From positions 1-64,000 of the forward strand of contig NZ_NAAD01000002.1 of assembly GCF_002093115.1 (NCBI RefSeq): a stretch of 64,000 nt of DNA, written 5' to 3'. Positions 17,106 to 25,792 of the stretch are shown here, piece by piece; within the stretch, counting starts at the first letter, position 1, and every line of letters begins with the position of its first letter. The notes under the pieces were generated by a model. That model did not search any database. It had not been told where the DNA came from and saw nothing but the letters and a program-made list of their open reading frames with translations. This DNA comes from Geothermobacter hydrogeniphilus (lineage in GTDB: Bacteria > Desulfobacterota > Desulfuromonadia > Desulfuromonadales > Geothermobacteraceae). The translations under genes were made by a program, and so were the position numbers.

Positions 17106-17555
17106 CTAGAAGATGGCGGCCAGGCGGCCGGCCATATGCCGCATCCGGGTTGACATGATGAGCATCATGCTCTTGAGCAGTTTCATGCCGAGGATCGGTT
17201 GTTCTTCAAGCAGGCGGTCGAAATCATCGGCCGCGATGCAGAGCAGAGCGGAATCCTGCATCGCCAGGACAGTGGCTCCGACCGGGCGACGATCCAGGAT
17301 GGCGGCATCACCGACGATGGAACCATCACTGATCACGCCGATAATGACCTGTTTGCCCTTGAACTCGGTTTCCTTGCGCGCTTCGAGTTTTCCGGAAACG
17401 ACAAAAGCAATAAACTCACTCGGCTCTCCTTCCCGCCACAAGATCTCTCCTTTGGGCAGATGCCGAAACCGGAAATAACTCATCAGCTGCGCCATGTCAT
17501 CTTCGGCGAGATAGTAGAAGAGATCAGAAATGCGGTCAGCGGGTGAGGTCATCAT
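17106..17555 (-). CDS. Cyclic-nucleotide-binding domain protein (Crp-like, no HTH)
   Basis: A 149-residue protein consisting of one cNMP-binding beta-roll (about 15-125): LPKGEILWREGEPSEFIAFVVSGKLEA followed by GDAAILDRRPVGATVLA, where the phosphate-binding cassette lies. A C-terminal helix follows, but there is no DNA-binding domain, so it is not a complete Crp/Fnr regulator. It could gate or bind a partner. The start has GGAGGG and overlaps by 4 nt the end of a small membrane protein gene, suggesting a two-gene unit. The ligand is not determinable. Confidence 0.85.
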   Translation of the reverse strand: MMTSPADRISDLFYYLAEDDMAQLMSYFRFRHLPKGEILWREGEPSEFIAFVVSGKLEARKETEFKGKQVIIGVISDGSIVGDAAILDRRPVGATVLAMQDSALLCIAADDFDRLLEEQPILGMKLLKSMMLIMSTRMRHMAGRLAAIF

Positions 17556-17734
17556 CCCTCCGGGAGATTGTCCTGCAAGTTGCCGGATTGTTCCACGACC
17601 GAGCTCGACAACTCGCCGTCGGCAGGGGCCTCCTCAGGGTGGGCTTTTTCAAGATATCGGAGGAGCGGACGCATAAAGACCATCAGCAGAACAAACAGCA
17701 GAACTGAAAACAAGGCATCGAAACCGGTGGACAT
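17552..17734 (-). CDS. Small single-helix membrane protein
   Basis: A 60-residue protein: short N-terminus, one hydrophobic helix (about 8-25), then an acidic cytoplasmic tail rich in Glu, Ser and Asp. A strong ribosome site AAGGAGGGG precedes the ATG. Its stop overlaps the start of the cNMP-binding protein by 4 nt, so the two are translationally coupled, and it may anchor that protein at the membrane (inference). No family is recognised. Confidence 0.65.
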   Translation of the reverse strand: MSTGFDALFSVLLFVLLMVFMRPLLRYLEKAHPEEAPADGELSSSVVEQSGNLQDNLPEG

Positions 17735-17852
17735 GAACCCCTCCTTTCAACAATCTGACGAACCCGGGCGTCACGGGTGAAAAACATTCATCTCCTTGTT
17801 ACGCTTATCGGTTCAAAGTGCTGAATTCTTAAGCTGAAAACCTGAATCCGTT

Positions 17853-18812
17853 TCAACTGAGCTTATGCGCCAACGTGACCATCAGCTGGTCGATCGGCCG
17901 AATCCCGGCCTGCAGGACCTGTTCGAAGTCGGTCAGAGCAATGTCAGAGCAGCTCAGACCGACCATTTTCCCGGATTCACCGGCCAACAGCGATTCCACC
18001 GCGGCAAGTCCGAAACGGGCCGCCAGCAGGCGGTCGAAAGCCGACGGCGATCCACCGCGCTGGTAATGCCCGAGCACCATGACCCGGGTTTCAAAACCTA
18101 TCCGTCCCCGGATCTGCGCGGCAATATCGTGGGCGGTGCCGGCTCCTTCAGCGACCATGATGATGGCATTGATGCGTCCCTCCTGATAGCGTTGCCGCAA
18201 ATTGCCGCAGATCGCTTCAAGGTCATAGGGCCGCTCCGGAATAATGGCGAATTCGGCACCGACCGCCACCGCCGAAACCAGGGCCAGGTAGCCGCTGTCG
18301 CGCCCCATGCACTCGACCACAAAGGTCCGATCATGACTTGAGGCGGTATCCTTCAGACAGTCGACGGCGTAGAGGATATTGTTCAGCGCGGTATCGACAC
18401 CGAGGGACATATCGGTGAACGACAGGTCGTTGTCGATGGAAGCCGGGATACCGATCACCTGCGTTCCCCGCTCCGCCAGGGCCTGCGCCCCGCGCAACGA
18501 TCCGCCGCCACCGATCACCACCAGCCCCTCAACACCGAGCCCGGTCAGGGTGTCGGCCGCCAGAGTCTGTCCGGCCGCGGTCAGCATCTCCTTGCAGCGG
18601 GCACTCTGCAGGATGGTCCCACCCCGCTGCAGGATGTTGCTGACCGAACGATTCTGCATGATCTCGTACTGACGATCGATCAGTCCCCTGAACCCGCGAT
18701 GAATGCCGACCACCTCGATCCCCTCGTTCATGGCGGTGCGTACCACGGCCCGCAGAGCCGCGTTCATTCCGGAGCAATCTCCGCCGCTGGTCAATACCGC
18801 AATTCGTTTCAT
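17853..18812 (-). CDS. pfkA: 6-phosphofructokinase family protein with altered Mg-binding motif
   Basis: Phosphofructokinase fold, 319 residues, aligning throughout with bacterial PfkA: LTSGGDCSGMNAALRAVV (6-23), RGGTIL (about 66), IDNDL (catalytic Asp, about 127), MGRDSG (about 168) and GHYQRGGSP (about 248). The usual IGGDGS is here IGGGGS, so the Mg-coordinating Asp (D103 in E. coli PfkA) is Gly103. The neighbouring PGTIDND is PASIDND. Activity, phosphoryl donor or even catalysis may therefore differ. The ATG at 18810-18812 is preferred over a TTG two codons upstream. Confidence 0.85.
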   Translation of the reverse strand: MKRIAVLTSGGDCSGMNAALRAVVRTAMNEGIEVVGIHRGFRGLIDRQYEIMQNRSVSNILQRGGTILQSARCKEMLTAAGQTLAADTLTGLGVEGLVVIGGGGSLRGAQALAERGTQVIGIPASIDNDLSFTDMSLGVDTALNNILYAVDCLKDTASSHDRTFVVECMGRDSGYLALVSAVAVGAEFAIIPERPYDLEAICGNLRQRYQEGRINAIIMVAEGAGTAHDIAAQIRGRIGFETRVMVLGHYQRGGSPSAFDRLLAARFGLAAVESLLAGESGKMVGLSCSDIALTDFEQVLQAGIRPIDQLMVTLAHKLS

Positions 18813-18905
18813 GGCCAAGTCTCTTCCCCGGAAATGACATCCATCAGGCTAACCGCTTGAACAAATTGAGTTAACCACACTCCGGACAATTGTCAAAAGA
18901 ACGCC

Positions 18906-18933
18906 TTGACCGCGTTCCGGTCACTGTTATCCT
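18906..18933 (+). promoter_or_regulatory. Candidate promoter upstream of lon
   Basis: TTGACC (18906-18911), a 16-bp spacer, TATCCT (18928-18933), about 67 nt before the lon ATG. The match is moderate. No clear sigma32-type element was found. Confidence 0.35.
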
Positions 18934-19000
18934 TTTCCTGTTGGAACAACTCCTTTAACCGGGAACTGCCCACCGGGGCGGTTAACCGAAGGGACGACCC

Positions 19001-21370
19001 ATGACCGACCTGCAACCTCTGCCGACAGTGCTGGCGGTTTTCCCGATGCGCGATCAGGTCATGTTCCCACACATGGTCATGCCCCTCTACATCGATGCCG
19101 CCAGGATCGGTGTGATCGAAACCGCGTTGCGGGATAACAATCTGCTGGTGCTGGCCACCAGTTTCAGCCAAACCGAGCCGCCCGCCTTTGATGATCTGGC
19201 AAAAATCGCCACCATCTGCCGCATCAGCCAGGTGATTCGCAGTCCCGAAGGCGGATGCAAGGTGACCGCCGAAGGCCTGCGGCGTGTCTATCTCTCCTCC
19301 TGTGTCGCCCAGCAACCACAGATGCTGGCCCGCATCCGCCTGGTCGAAGAGGAAGAAACCGGCGGCCTGGTCACCGAGACACTGGTGCAGAGTGTCAACG
19401 CATTGCTGAAAATCGCCCTTGCCGCCGGACGTCCGCTGCCCGGCGACGTGATGAAAATGATCGACCAGATCGGTGACGCCGGGCGTCTGGCCGACCTGGT
19501 GACGGTCTATCTCAACCTCGACATCGCTTCCCAACAGCGACTGCTGGAGATTCTCGACCCCCTCGACCGCCTCAAGGAAGTCTACCTGCGGCTGACCACC
19601 GAAGTCCAACGGCTCCAGGTCAGGGGCGATATCCAGACCGAGGTGACCCGCAACCTGAGTAAAACCCAGAAGGAATATTTTCTGCGTGAACAGATGAAGC
19701 AGATCCGCAAGGAACTCGGCGACCAGGATCCGAGGCAGGACGATCTCGACAACCTGCGGCAGAAAATTGATCCGCGGAAGATGCCGCCCGAGGTCCACGC
19801 CACAGCCCGTAGAGAATTCAAGCGCCTTGAAAACATCAACCCCTCGTCACCGGAATACACCGTCGCCCGCACCTACCTCGAATTCCTCTGCGACATGCCC
19901 TGGAAACACGCGTCACACGACAACCTCGACCTCGACCACGCCGAGACGGTTCTCAACCGGGACCATCACGACCTGAAGGATGTCAAGGAGAGGATTCTTG
20001 AATATCTCGCCGTGCGTTCGCTGAAGAGCGACAGTCGCGGGGCAATTCTCTGTTTCGTCGGACCACCCGGCGTCGGCAAAACCTCCCTCGGACGTTCCAT
20101 TGCCCGGGCGATGGAACGCAAATTCATCCGCCTGTCCCTCGGCGGATTGAAGGATGAAGCGGAAATCCGCGGCCATCGCCGTACCTATATCGGCGCCCTT
20201 CCCGGCCGGATCATCCAGGAAATCCGCCGGGCCGGAGTCAACAACCCGGTCTTTATGCTCGACGAAATCGACAAGATCGGCCAGGATTTCCGCGGTGATC
20301 CCGCCTCAGCCCTGCTCGAAGTGCTCGACCCGGAGCAGAACAACAGCTTCAATGACCATTATCTCGATGTCCCCTTCGACCTGTCGCGGGTGATGTTCAT
20401 CACCACCGCCAATATCATGGACCCGGTGCCGAGCCCCCTGAGGGACCGGATGGAGGTCATCAACCTGGCCGGCTACAGTTACGAGGAAAAACTGCAGATT
20501 GCCGTTGACTACCTGGTACCCAAACAGAAAGAGGAGAATGGCCTGGCCGAACAACCACTGACCTTCACCCGCCAGGCGCTGCTGCAGATTATCAAGGATT
20601 ATACCCGCGAAGCCGGCGTGCGCGGACTGGAACGAAAGATTGCCGCGATCTGCCGCAAGCTGGCGCACGATCTGGCCCGGAAGAAAAAAACCATGGACCG
20701 GATCGATTCCGAACAGGTCCGCCGACTGCTGGGGGCCCGCAGCTATTTTACCGACGTCGCTGGCGAAGAGGACCGGGTCGGCGTCGTCACCGGCCTTGCC
20801 TGGACCGAACATGGCGGCGACATCATCTTCGTCGAAGCGGCGATCATGAAGGGTGAAAAGGGTTTTACCCTGACCGGAAATCTCGGTGAAGTGATGCAGG
20901 AATCGGCGCAGACCGCCCTCTCCTTTGTGCGTGAACATGCCGCCCGTTTCAGCATCGAAGAGGATTTTTTCAGCTGTCATGATCTGCATATCCATGTTCC
21001 GGCCGGCGCCATCCCCAAGGACGGTCCCTCCGCCGGAGTGACCATGGCCGCGGCACTGATTTCACTGCTCACCGGCCGAGCGGCCCGCCGCGACGTCGCC
21101 ATGACCGGTGAACTGACCCTCTCCGGCCGCATCCTGCCGGTCGGCGGGGTCAAGGAAAAACTGCTGGCCGCGCGGCGGGCCGGGGTTCGAACAGTGCTGT
21201 TTCCCGCCCGCAATGCCGAGCAATTGGCCGAACTCGAACCGGGCGATACCGAAGGCGTCCGTGTTTCCCTGATCGAATCAATGTTCGATGTCACCCGCGA
21301 AGCCCTCTGCGGCACCGGCCGACCCTGCTCCGGCGACCAGCCTCCCACCGCGACACCTCCGCCGGGATAG
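19001..21370 (+). CDS. lon: ATP-dependent protease Lon (LonA)
   Basis: Cytoplasmic AAA+ serine protease that degrades misfolded and regulatory proteins. The N-terminal LAN substrate domain starts [19 protein letters not shown] (11-29). Walker A GPPGVGKT lies at about 353-360 and Walker B VFMLDEID at about 418. The C-terminal protease has the Ser/Lys dyad, Ser677 in PKDGPSAG and Lys720 in [10 protein letters not shown], spaced by 43 residues as in E. coli Lon. Length is 789 residues, normal for LonA. AAGGGA precedes the ATG. It is a single-gene unit facing away from pfkA. Confidence 0.96.
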   Translation: MTDLQPLPTVLAVFPMRDQVMFPHMVMPLYIDAARIGVIETALRDNNLLVLATSFSQTEPPAFDDLAKIATICRISQVIRSPEGGCKVTAEGLRRVYLSSCVAQQPQMLARIRLVEEEETGGLVTETLVQSVNALLKIALAAGRPLPGDVMKMIDQIGDAGRLADLVTVYLNLDIASQQRLLEILDPLDRLKEVYLRLTTEVQRLQVRGDIQTEVTRNLSKTQKEYFLREQMKQIRKELGDQDPRQDDLDNLRQKIDPRKMPPEVHATARREFKRLENINPSSPEYTVARTYLEFLCDMPWKHASHDNLDLDHAETVLNRDHHDLKDVKERILEYLAVRSLKSDSRGAILCFVGPPGVGKTSLGRSIARAMERKFIRLSLGGLKDEAEIRGHRRTYIGALPGRIIQEIRRAGVNNPVFMLDEIDKIGQDFRGDPASALLEVLDPEQNNSFNDHYLDVPFDLSRVMFITTANIMDPVPSPLRDRMEVINLAGYSYEEKLQIAVDYLVPKQKEENGLAEQPLTFTRQALLQIIKDYTREAGVRGLERKIAAICRKLAHDLARKKKTMDRIDSEQVRRLLGARSYFTDVAGEEDRVGVVTGLAWTEHGGDIIFVEAAIMKGEKGFTLTGNLGEVMQESAQTALSFVREHAARFSIEEDFFSCHDLHIHVPAGAIPKDGPSAGVTMAAALISLLTGRAARRDVAMTGELTLSGRILPVGGVKEKLLAARRAGVRTVLFPARNAEQLAELEPGDTEGVRVSLIESMFDVTREALCGTGRPCSGDQPPTATPPPG

Positions 21371-21442
21371 TCGACGACAAGCCGGCAATCCTATATACTG
21401 GCCCGAAATCCCACCCACACCAACATACTGGAGAACAGACCC

Positions 21443-22936
21443 ATGCTGCGTTCAACCCTGTTGCGGCTCTCCACCGCCTTTTTCATCCTGTTTCTCTGCA
21501 GCCCGAGCCGGGCTGCCACCCTTGAAGACAAGGTTCGTGAACATCAATTTGCCAACGGTCTGCGACTGCTGGTTGTCGAACGTCACGCATCACCAACCTT
21601 TGCCGCCTACCTGACCATCGGTGTCGGGGCGGTGGATGAAAACAGCGAAACCCGCGGAGTGGCTCACCTGCTTGAACACATGCTCTTCAAAGGCACCAAG
21701 ACCCTGGGCACCACCGACTATGCCGCCGAGAAACCGCTGCTGGACAAGATCACCGAGGTTGGGGGGGAAATTGACCGAATGAAAAATGATCCCGGCGCTG
21801 ACCGGAAACGGTTGAAGGCCCTGCGCGAACAACTCGCCGAGTTGCAGAAACAACACCGCCGGTTCGTGGTCAAGGACGAGTTCTCACGTATCTACGCTGA
21901 AAATGGCGGCACCGGCTACAACGCCTTCACCACCAAGGATTCCACCACCTACCTCATCTCCCTGCCGAGCAACAAGCTTGAACTCTGGGCACTGATTGAA
22001 TCGGACCGGATGAAAAATGCCGTGCTGCGGGAATTCTATACCGAACGGGATGTCATCCAGGAAGAACGGCGGCGTTCCTATGAAAGCAATCCCGGCGGCA
22101 TGCTTTACGAAACCCTGATCGCCAACGCCTACACCGTACACCCCTACCGCAACCCGATCATCGGCTGGCACACGGATATCGCCAACCTGACGCTGGCCGA
22201 GACCAGGGAGTTTCATCGTCGCTACTATGCGCCGATCAATACCGTTATCGCCCTGGTCGGGGATATTGACTTTGACCGGGCCGTGGCCATGGTTGAACGT
22301 TATTTCGGCGACATCCCGCCGGGAACACCGGTCCCCCCCCTGGCGGTGGTGGAACCACCGCAAAAAGGGGAGAAGCGGATCCATATCGACTTTGACGCCC
22401 AACCGCAGATGGCCATCGCCTACCATAAACCGACCATGCCGGCGCGCGAAGACTATGTCTTCGACCTGATCGACCTGATCCTCAGCGGCGGCCCCACCTC
22501 GCGCCTCTACAAGTCGCTGGTCCAGAAGCAGCAGCTGGCAACCAGTATTTCGACCTACGGCGCCCCCGGAGCGCGCTATGCCAACCTGTTCGTCATCAGC
22601 GCCGCACCGCGCTATCCCCACACCCTGAAGGAGGTTGAACAGGCCATCTACACGGAACTGGAACGTCTCGCCCGGGAACCGGTCAGTGAAACCGAGTTGG
22701 CCAAGGCACGCAATCGACTGAAAGTCGACCACCTGCAGGGGATGCAGTCCAACAACGGCCTGGCCCGGTCTCTGACCTATTTCCAGACCGTCGCCCACGA
22801 CTGGCGCTACCTGGCCCGTTATCAGCAGGTTATTTCCAGCATCACCGCCAGTGAAATCATGCAGGTCGCAAAAACTTATCTGACGGCGGATAATCGCACT
22901 GTCGTCACCCTCAGCAAGGAGGAAACGCAACCATGA
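21443..22936 (+). CDS. M16 family zinc metallopeptidase, active-type subunit
   Basis: Pitrilysin-family peptidase, 497 residues, with a signal peptide (1-25, cleavage after SRA). The inverted zinc motif HLLEH (HxxEH) is present at about residue 75, and the downstream Glu ligand region follows within ~80 residues. Two M16 half-domains are recognisable, the second containing GGPTSRLYKSLV. An insertion of about 50 charged residues (about 95-145) follows the zinc motif. It overlaps by 4 nt the gene for a second M16 protein that lacks the motif, the usual active/inactive pair. Substrate unknown; location periplasmic. Confidence 0.9.
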   Translation: MLRSTLLRLSTAFFILFLCSPSRAATLEDKVREHQFANGLRLLVVERHASPTFAAYLTIGVGAVDENSETRGVAHLLEHMLFKGTKTLGTTDYAAEKPLLDKITEVGGEIDRMKNDPGADRKRLKALREQLAELQKQHRRFVVKDEFSRIYAENGGTGYNAFTTKDSTTYLISLPSNKLELWALIESDRMKNAVLREFYTERDVIQEERRRSYESNPGGMLYETLIANAYTVHPYRNPIIGWHTDIANLTLAETREFHRRYYAPINTVIALVGDIDFDRAVAMVERYFGDIPPGTPVPPLAVVEPPQKGEKRIHIDFDAQPQMAIAYHKPTMPAREDYVFDLIDLILSGGPTSRLYKSLVQKQQLATSISTYGAPGARYANLFVISAAPRYPHTLKEVEQAIYTELERLAREPVSETELAKARNRLKVDHLQGMQSNNGLARSLTYFQTVAHDWRYLARYQQVISSITASEIMQVAKTYLTADNRTVVTLSKEETQP

Positions 22937-24345
22937 ACCGGCTTCGTTATCTGCTTCCCATCGCCTGCCTGTTGCTGGTTGCCTGCCAACCCCCGGCCCC
23001 TCGCAACCCGCGTCCCGAACAGCTCCATTACCCGCCGCTCACTTTCCGGGTGCCCGCGGTCGAACGACTCGATCTGCCCAATGGCATACGACTCTACCTG
23101 CAGGAAGATCACGAGCTGCCGCTGGTCGAAGTCAGCGCCATGCTGCCGGCCGGATCGATTGCCGACCCGGAAGGCAAAACCGGTCTGGCAGACCTCTATG
23201 CCACCGTGTTGCGCAGCGGTGGCGCCGGCGATTATTCCCCCGATGCTTTTGATGAACTGCTGGCCGAACGGGCCATCGACCTCTCCACCTCCTCGGGAAG
23301 CTACACGCTCAACCTCGGCCTGTCGCTGCAGAGCAAGGACCTGATGGTCGGATTGCAGGCGCTGAGCGACATGCTGCGCCATCCCCGGTTCGACCCGCAA
23401 CGGCTCGAACTGGCCCGCCGCCAGGCCCTGGAAGCTATCCGGCGGCGCAATGACAACCCCGGCTCGATCGCCCGTCGGACCCTGAGACAGGCGCTCTATC
23501 CGGGACACCCCCTCGGCCGGGTCGAAACCAGGGCCAGCCTGTCGGCCATCAGCCGGGAGGACCTGCTCGCCTTCCATCGCCGTTTCGCCCATCCGCAGGG
23601 TCTCTGGCTGGGGATCACCGGGGATTTCGATCGCGAGCAACTGCTGGCGGATCTGCGACAACTGTTCGGCGACTGGAACGGTGACGCCGCCCGGCGTCCC
23701 GTTCCCCCGGTCACTGCAAAACCGGAAGCGGCACTCTGGCTGGCGGACAAACCGATTCCGCAGACCACCATCCTGTTCGGTGAACTCGGCATCGACAAGG
23801 ACAACCCGGATCTCTATGCGGTGCGGGTCATGAACTATATTCTCGGCGGCGGCGGCTTCAACAGCCGGTTGATGCGCGAGGTACGCTCCAACCGCGGGCT
23901 GGCCTACTCGGTCTATTCCTATTTCCAGATCGGCAGGCTGCTACCCGGCCAGTTCATTGCCGGCTGCGAAACCAAGAGCGGCACCACCATGCAGGTGATC
24001 AGACTGATGCGGGAGCAGATGCGGCTGATGCGGGAAAAAGAGGTCAGCGCCGAGGAATTGCGACTGGCCAAGGAGAGCCTGATCAATTCTTTCGTCTTCG
24101 CCTTTGAAGACATTCATGACGTGGTGGCACAACAGATGCGGCTTGACTTCTACGGTTACCCGTCCGACTACCTGGCCGGCTACCGGGATCGAATCGCCGC
24201 CGTCACTGTCAAGGATGTCAAACGCGTAGCCCGCCGTTACCTGCATCCCGACAAACAGCAACTGGTGCTGGTGGGCAATGTGAAAGACTTCGACGGCAAA
24301 CCGGGAAGTCTCGGGCTGCCGGTACGGGAGATTCCGGAGGACTAG
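22933..24345 (+). CDS. M16 family peptidase-like lipoprotein, non-catalytic partner
   Basis: A 470-residue M16 homologue. The N-terminus LLLVAC is a lipobox (Cys17), so it should be membrane anchored. At the position of HxxEH the sequence reads TGLADLYATVLRSGGA, so the zinc ligands are missing and it cannot be a standard peptidase alone. The C-terminal half retains the GGGGFNSRLMREVRSNRGLAYS substrate-binding motif. It overlaps the active-type gene by 4 nt; the two products probably form a heterodimeric clamp, as in other bacterial M16 pairs. Confidence 0.88.
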   Translation: MNRLRYLLPIACLLLVACQPPAPRNPRPEQLHYPPLTFRVPAVERLDLPNGIRLYLQEDHELPLVEVSAMLPAGSIADPEGKTGLADLYATVLRSGGAGDYSPDAFDELLAERAIDLSTSSGSYTLNLGLSLQSKDLMVGLQALSDMLRHPRFDPQRLELARRQALEAIRRRNDNPGSIARRTLRQALYPGHPLGRVETRASLSAISREDLLAFHRRFAHPQGLWLGITGDFDREQLLADLRQLFGDWNGDAARRPVPPVTAKPEAALWLADKPIPQTTILFGELGIDKDNPDLYAVRVMNYILGGGGFNSRLMREVRSNRGLAYSVYSYFQIGRLLPGQFIAGCETKSGTTMQVIRLMREQMRLMREKEVSAEELRLAKESLINSFVFAFEDIHDVVAQQMRLDFYGYPSDYLAGYRDRIAAVTVKDVKRVARRYLHPDKQQLVLVGNVKDFDGKPGSLGLPVREIPED

Positions 24346-24350
24346 TTTTA

Positions 24351-24378
24351 CAGTTACATAGCTACGGCTATGCAACTG
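24351..24378. other. 3'-end hairpin with UACG tetraloop
   Basis: CAGTTACATAGC-TACG-GCTATGCAACTG, an 11-of-12 bp stem closed by the extra-stable C(UACG)G loop, 5 bp after the M16 stop codon. There is no T-tract, so it may be an mRNA 3'-end stabiliser or Rho-dependent boundary rather than an intrinsic terminator. Confidence 0.5.
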
Positions 24379-24479
24379 AAAGTACGCCTTGCCGGCTCGC
24401 CAAATCCCGGCGCAATCTTACGAAGTTTTATGGGGTACAGGGTACCAGGAGACTGAACGCTTGAACTTTCGGAAAAAAC

Positions 24480-25685
24480 TTACCCGGCCACTTCGCCGAT
24501 GGTTTCCTCGGCCCAGGCAATCGCCCTCAGGTAGGCCTGGGACACCGTGTCACCCGGATAAGGGGCATCGTCGACCGCATCCCACTCACCCCGTTCATAG
24601 GCCAGCACGCAGGCCAGCGCCTCGCCCGGGCTGCCGGCGTAACCGAGCAGCGCCAGCTTGATCCCCTCGGCCAGGGGAAGATCCTGCAGGATGTCACCAA
24701 TCGGCAGATCAAGCAGCGCCTCCAGAGTTGAGAACAGTCCGACCATGAAAAACATGCCGTGATCCGACTCTCCACTCTCACGTCCCAGCAGCTCACACAT
24801 CTTGCCGCGCACCAGCGACGTTTTCAGCAGTTCGACCGGTTTTTCATCGATGCGCGCCAGCAGGATCACGCTTGCCCAGACCCGCAGGTTGTCCAGGCCG
24901 AGATAACTGACGGCATGACGGATCGAATCAATTTTACTGACCAGTCCGAACTGAACCGAATTGAGATAACGCAACAGCCGATAGCTCAGAGATACATCCT
25001 GGGCAATGATTTTTTCCAGTTCTTCGATGGTGACATCCGGAGACTGCAGTTGCGACAGCAGGCGGATGGTCGAGAGCCTGCTGGCCGGCAGCCTGCGCCC
25101 CTTGACGATTTCCGGCCGACAGAAGAAGAATCCCTGGAAATGATCGATGCCGAGCTCCCGGCAGGCAACATACTCCTGCTGGGATTCAACGCAGTGGGCC
25201 AACAGCTTCGCCTCACACCCGCCGAGATGGCCCATCAACTCAGGGATCTTCTCCAGTCCCAGTTCCTGCAGATTCAACTTGATGTAGTCGACCAGGTCGA
25301 CAAGCGGTACACGCGGATCAGAGAAACCGAAGTTGTCGAGGGCAAAACGGCAGCCGCGTCTGCGCAGATCGGCGACAGCGGCGACAACTTCTGCATCAGG
25401 TTCAAGATAGGCGGGAAGCTCAAGAACAACCTTCTCGTAAGGATAGGGAAAGGATTCCCGATCAAGCAGCAGGTTGCGGGTGAAGTTGATAAAAGCCGGT
25501 TTTTCCCCGACCAGGTGACCGAGACCGATTTCCATGAAGGCGTTGCGCAGCACCGTCGATGTCGCCCGGTCACGATCATGAACATCGGCACGGTTTTCCT
25601 CACCGGAACGAAACAGCAGCTCGTAGCCTTCAACCTGAAGACGACGGTTGTAAATCGGCTGACGGGCGATATAGACGTTGGTCAT
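24480..25685 (-). CDS. EAL-HDOD signalling protein (YuxH-like)
   Basis: A 401-residue two-domain protein: an N-terminal EAL-like domain (about 1-200) and a C-terminal HDOD domain (about 200-395). The start MTNVYIARQPIYNRRLQVEGYELLFR is the classical YuxH opening. Catalytic EAL residues are degenerate: the DDFG motif reads DNFG (about 120), and the later EGVE position is CVES. A c-di-GMP phosphodiesterase activity is therefore unlikely and it may be a binding or adaptor protein. The ATG at 25685 is chosen over an in-frame start 37 codons upstream because GAGGA lies 5 nt before it. Confidence 0.88.
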   Translation of the reverse strand: MTNVYIARQPIYNRRLQVEGYELLFRSGEENRADVHDRDRATSTVLRNAFMEIGLGHLVGEKPAFINFTRNLLLDRESFPYPYEKVVLELPAYLEPDAEVVAAVADLRRRGCRFALDNFGFSDPRVPLVDLVDYIKLNLQELGLEKIPELMGHLGGCEAKLLAHCVESQQEYVACRELGIDHFQGFFFCRPEIVKGRRLPASRLSTIRLLSQLQSPDVTIEELEKIIAQDVSLSYRLLRYLNSVQFGLVSKIDSIRHAVSYLGLDNLRVWASVILLARIDEKPVELLKTSLVRGKMCELLGRESGESDHGMFFMVGLFSTLEALLDLPIGDILQDLPLAEGIKLALLGYAGSPGEALACVLAYERGEWDAVDDAPYPGDTVSQAYLRAIAWAEETIGEVAG

Positions 25686-25792
25686 GATAGTCCTCGGCAT
25701 AAATACAACATTCAGCACCAAGACATGCGCAGTACGTACAGGCTTCTCTTCGACCGGAGATATTGAATTCTTAACAGGAATACCTGGATTGA

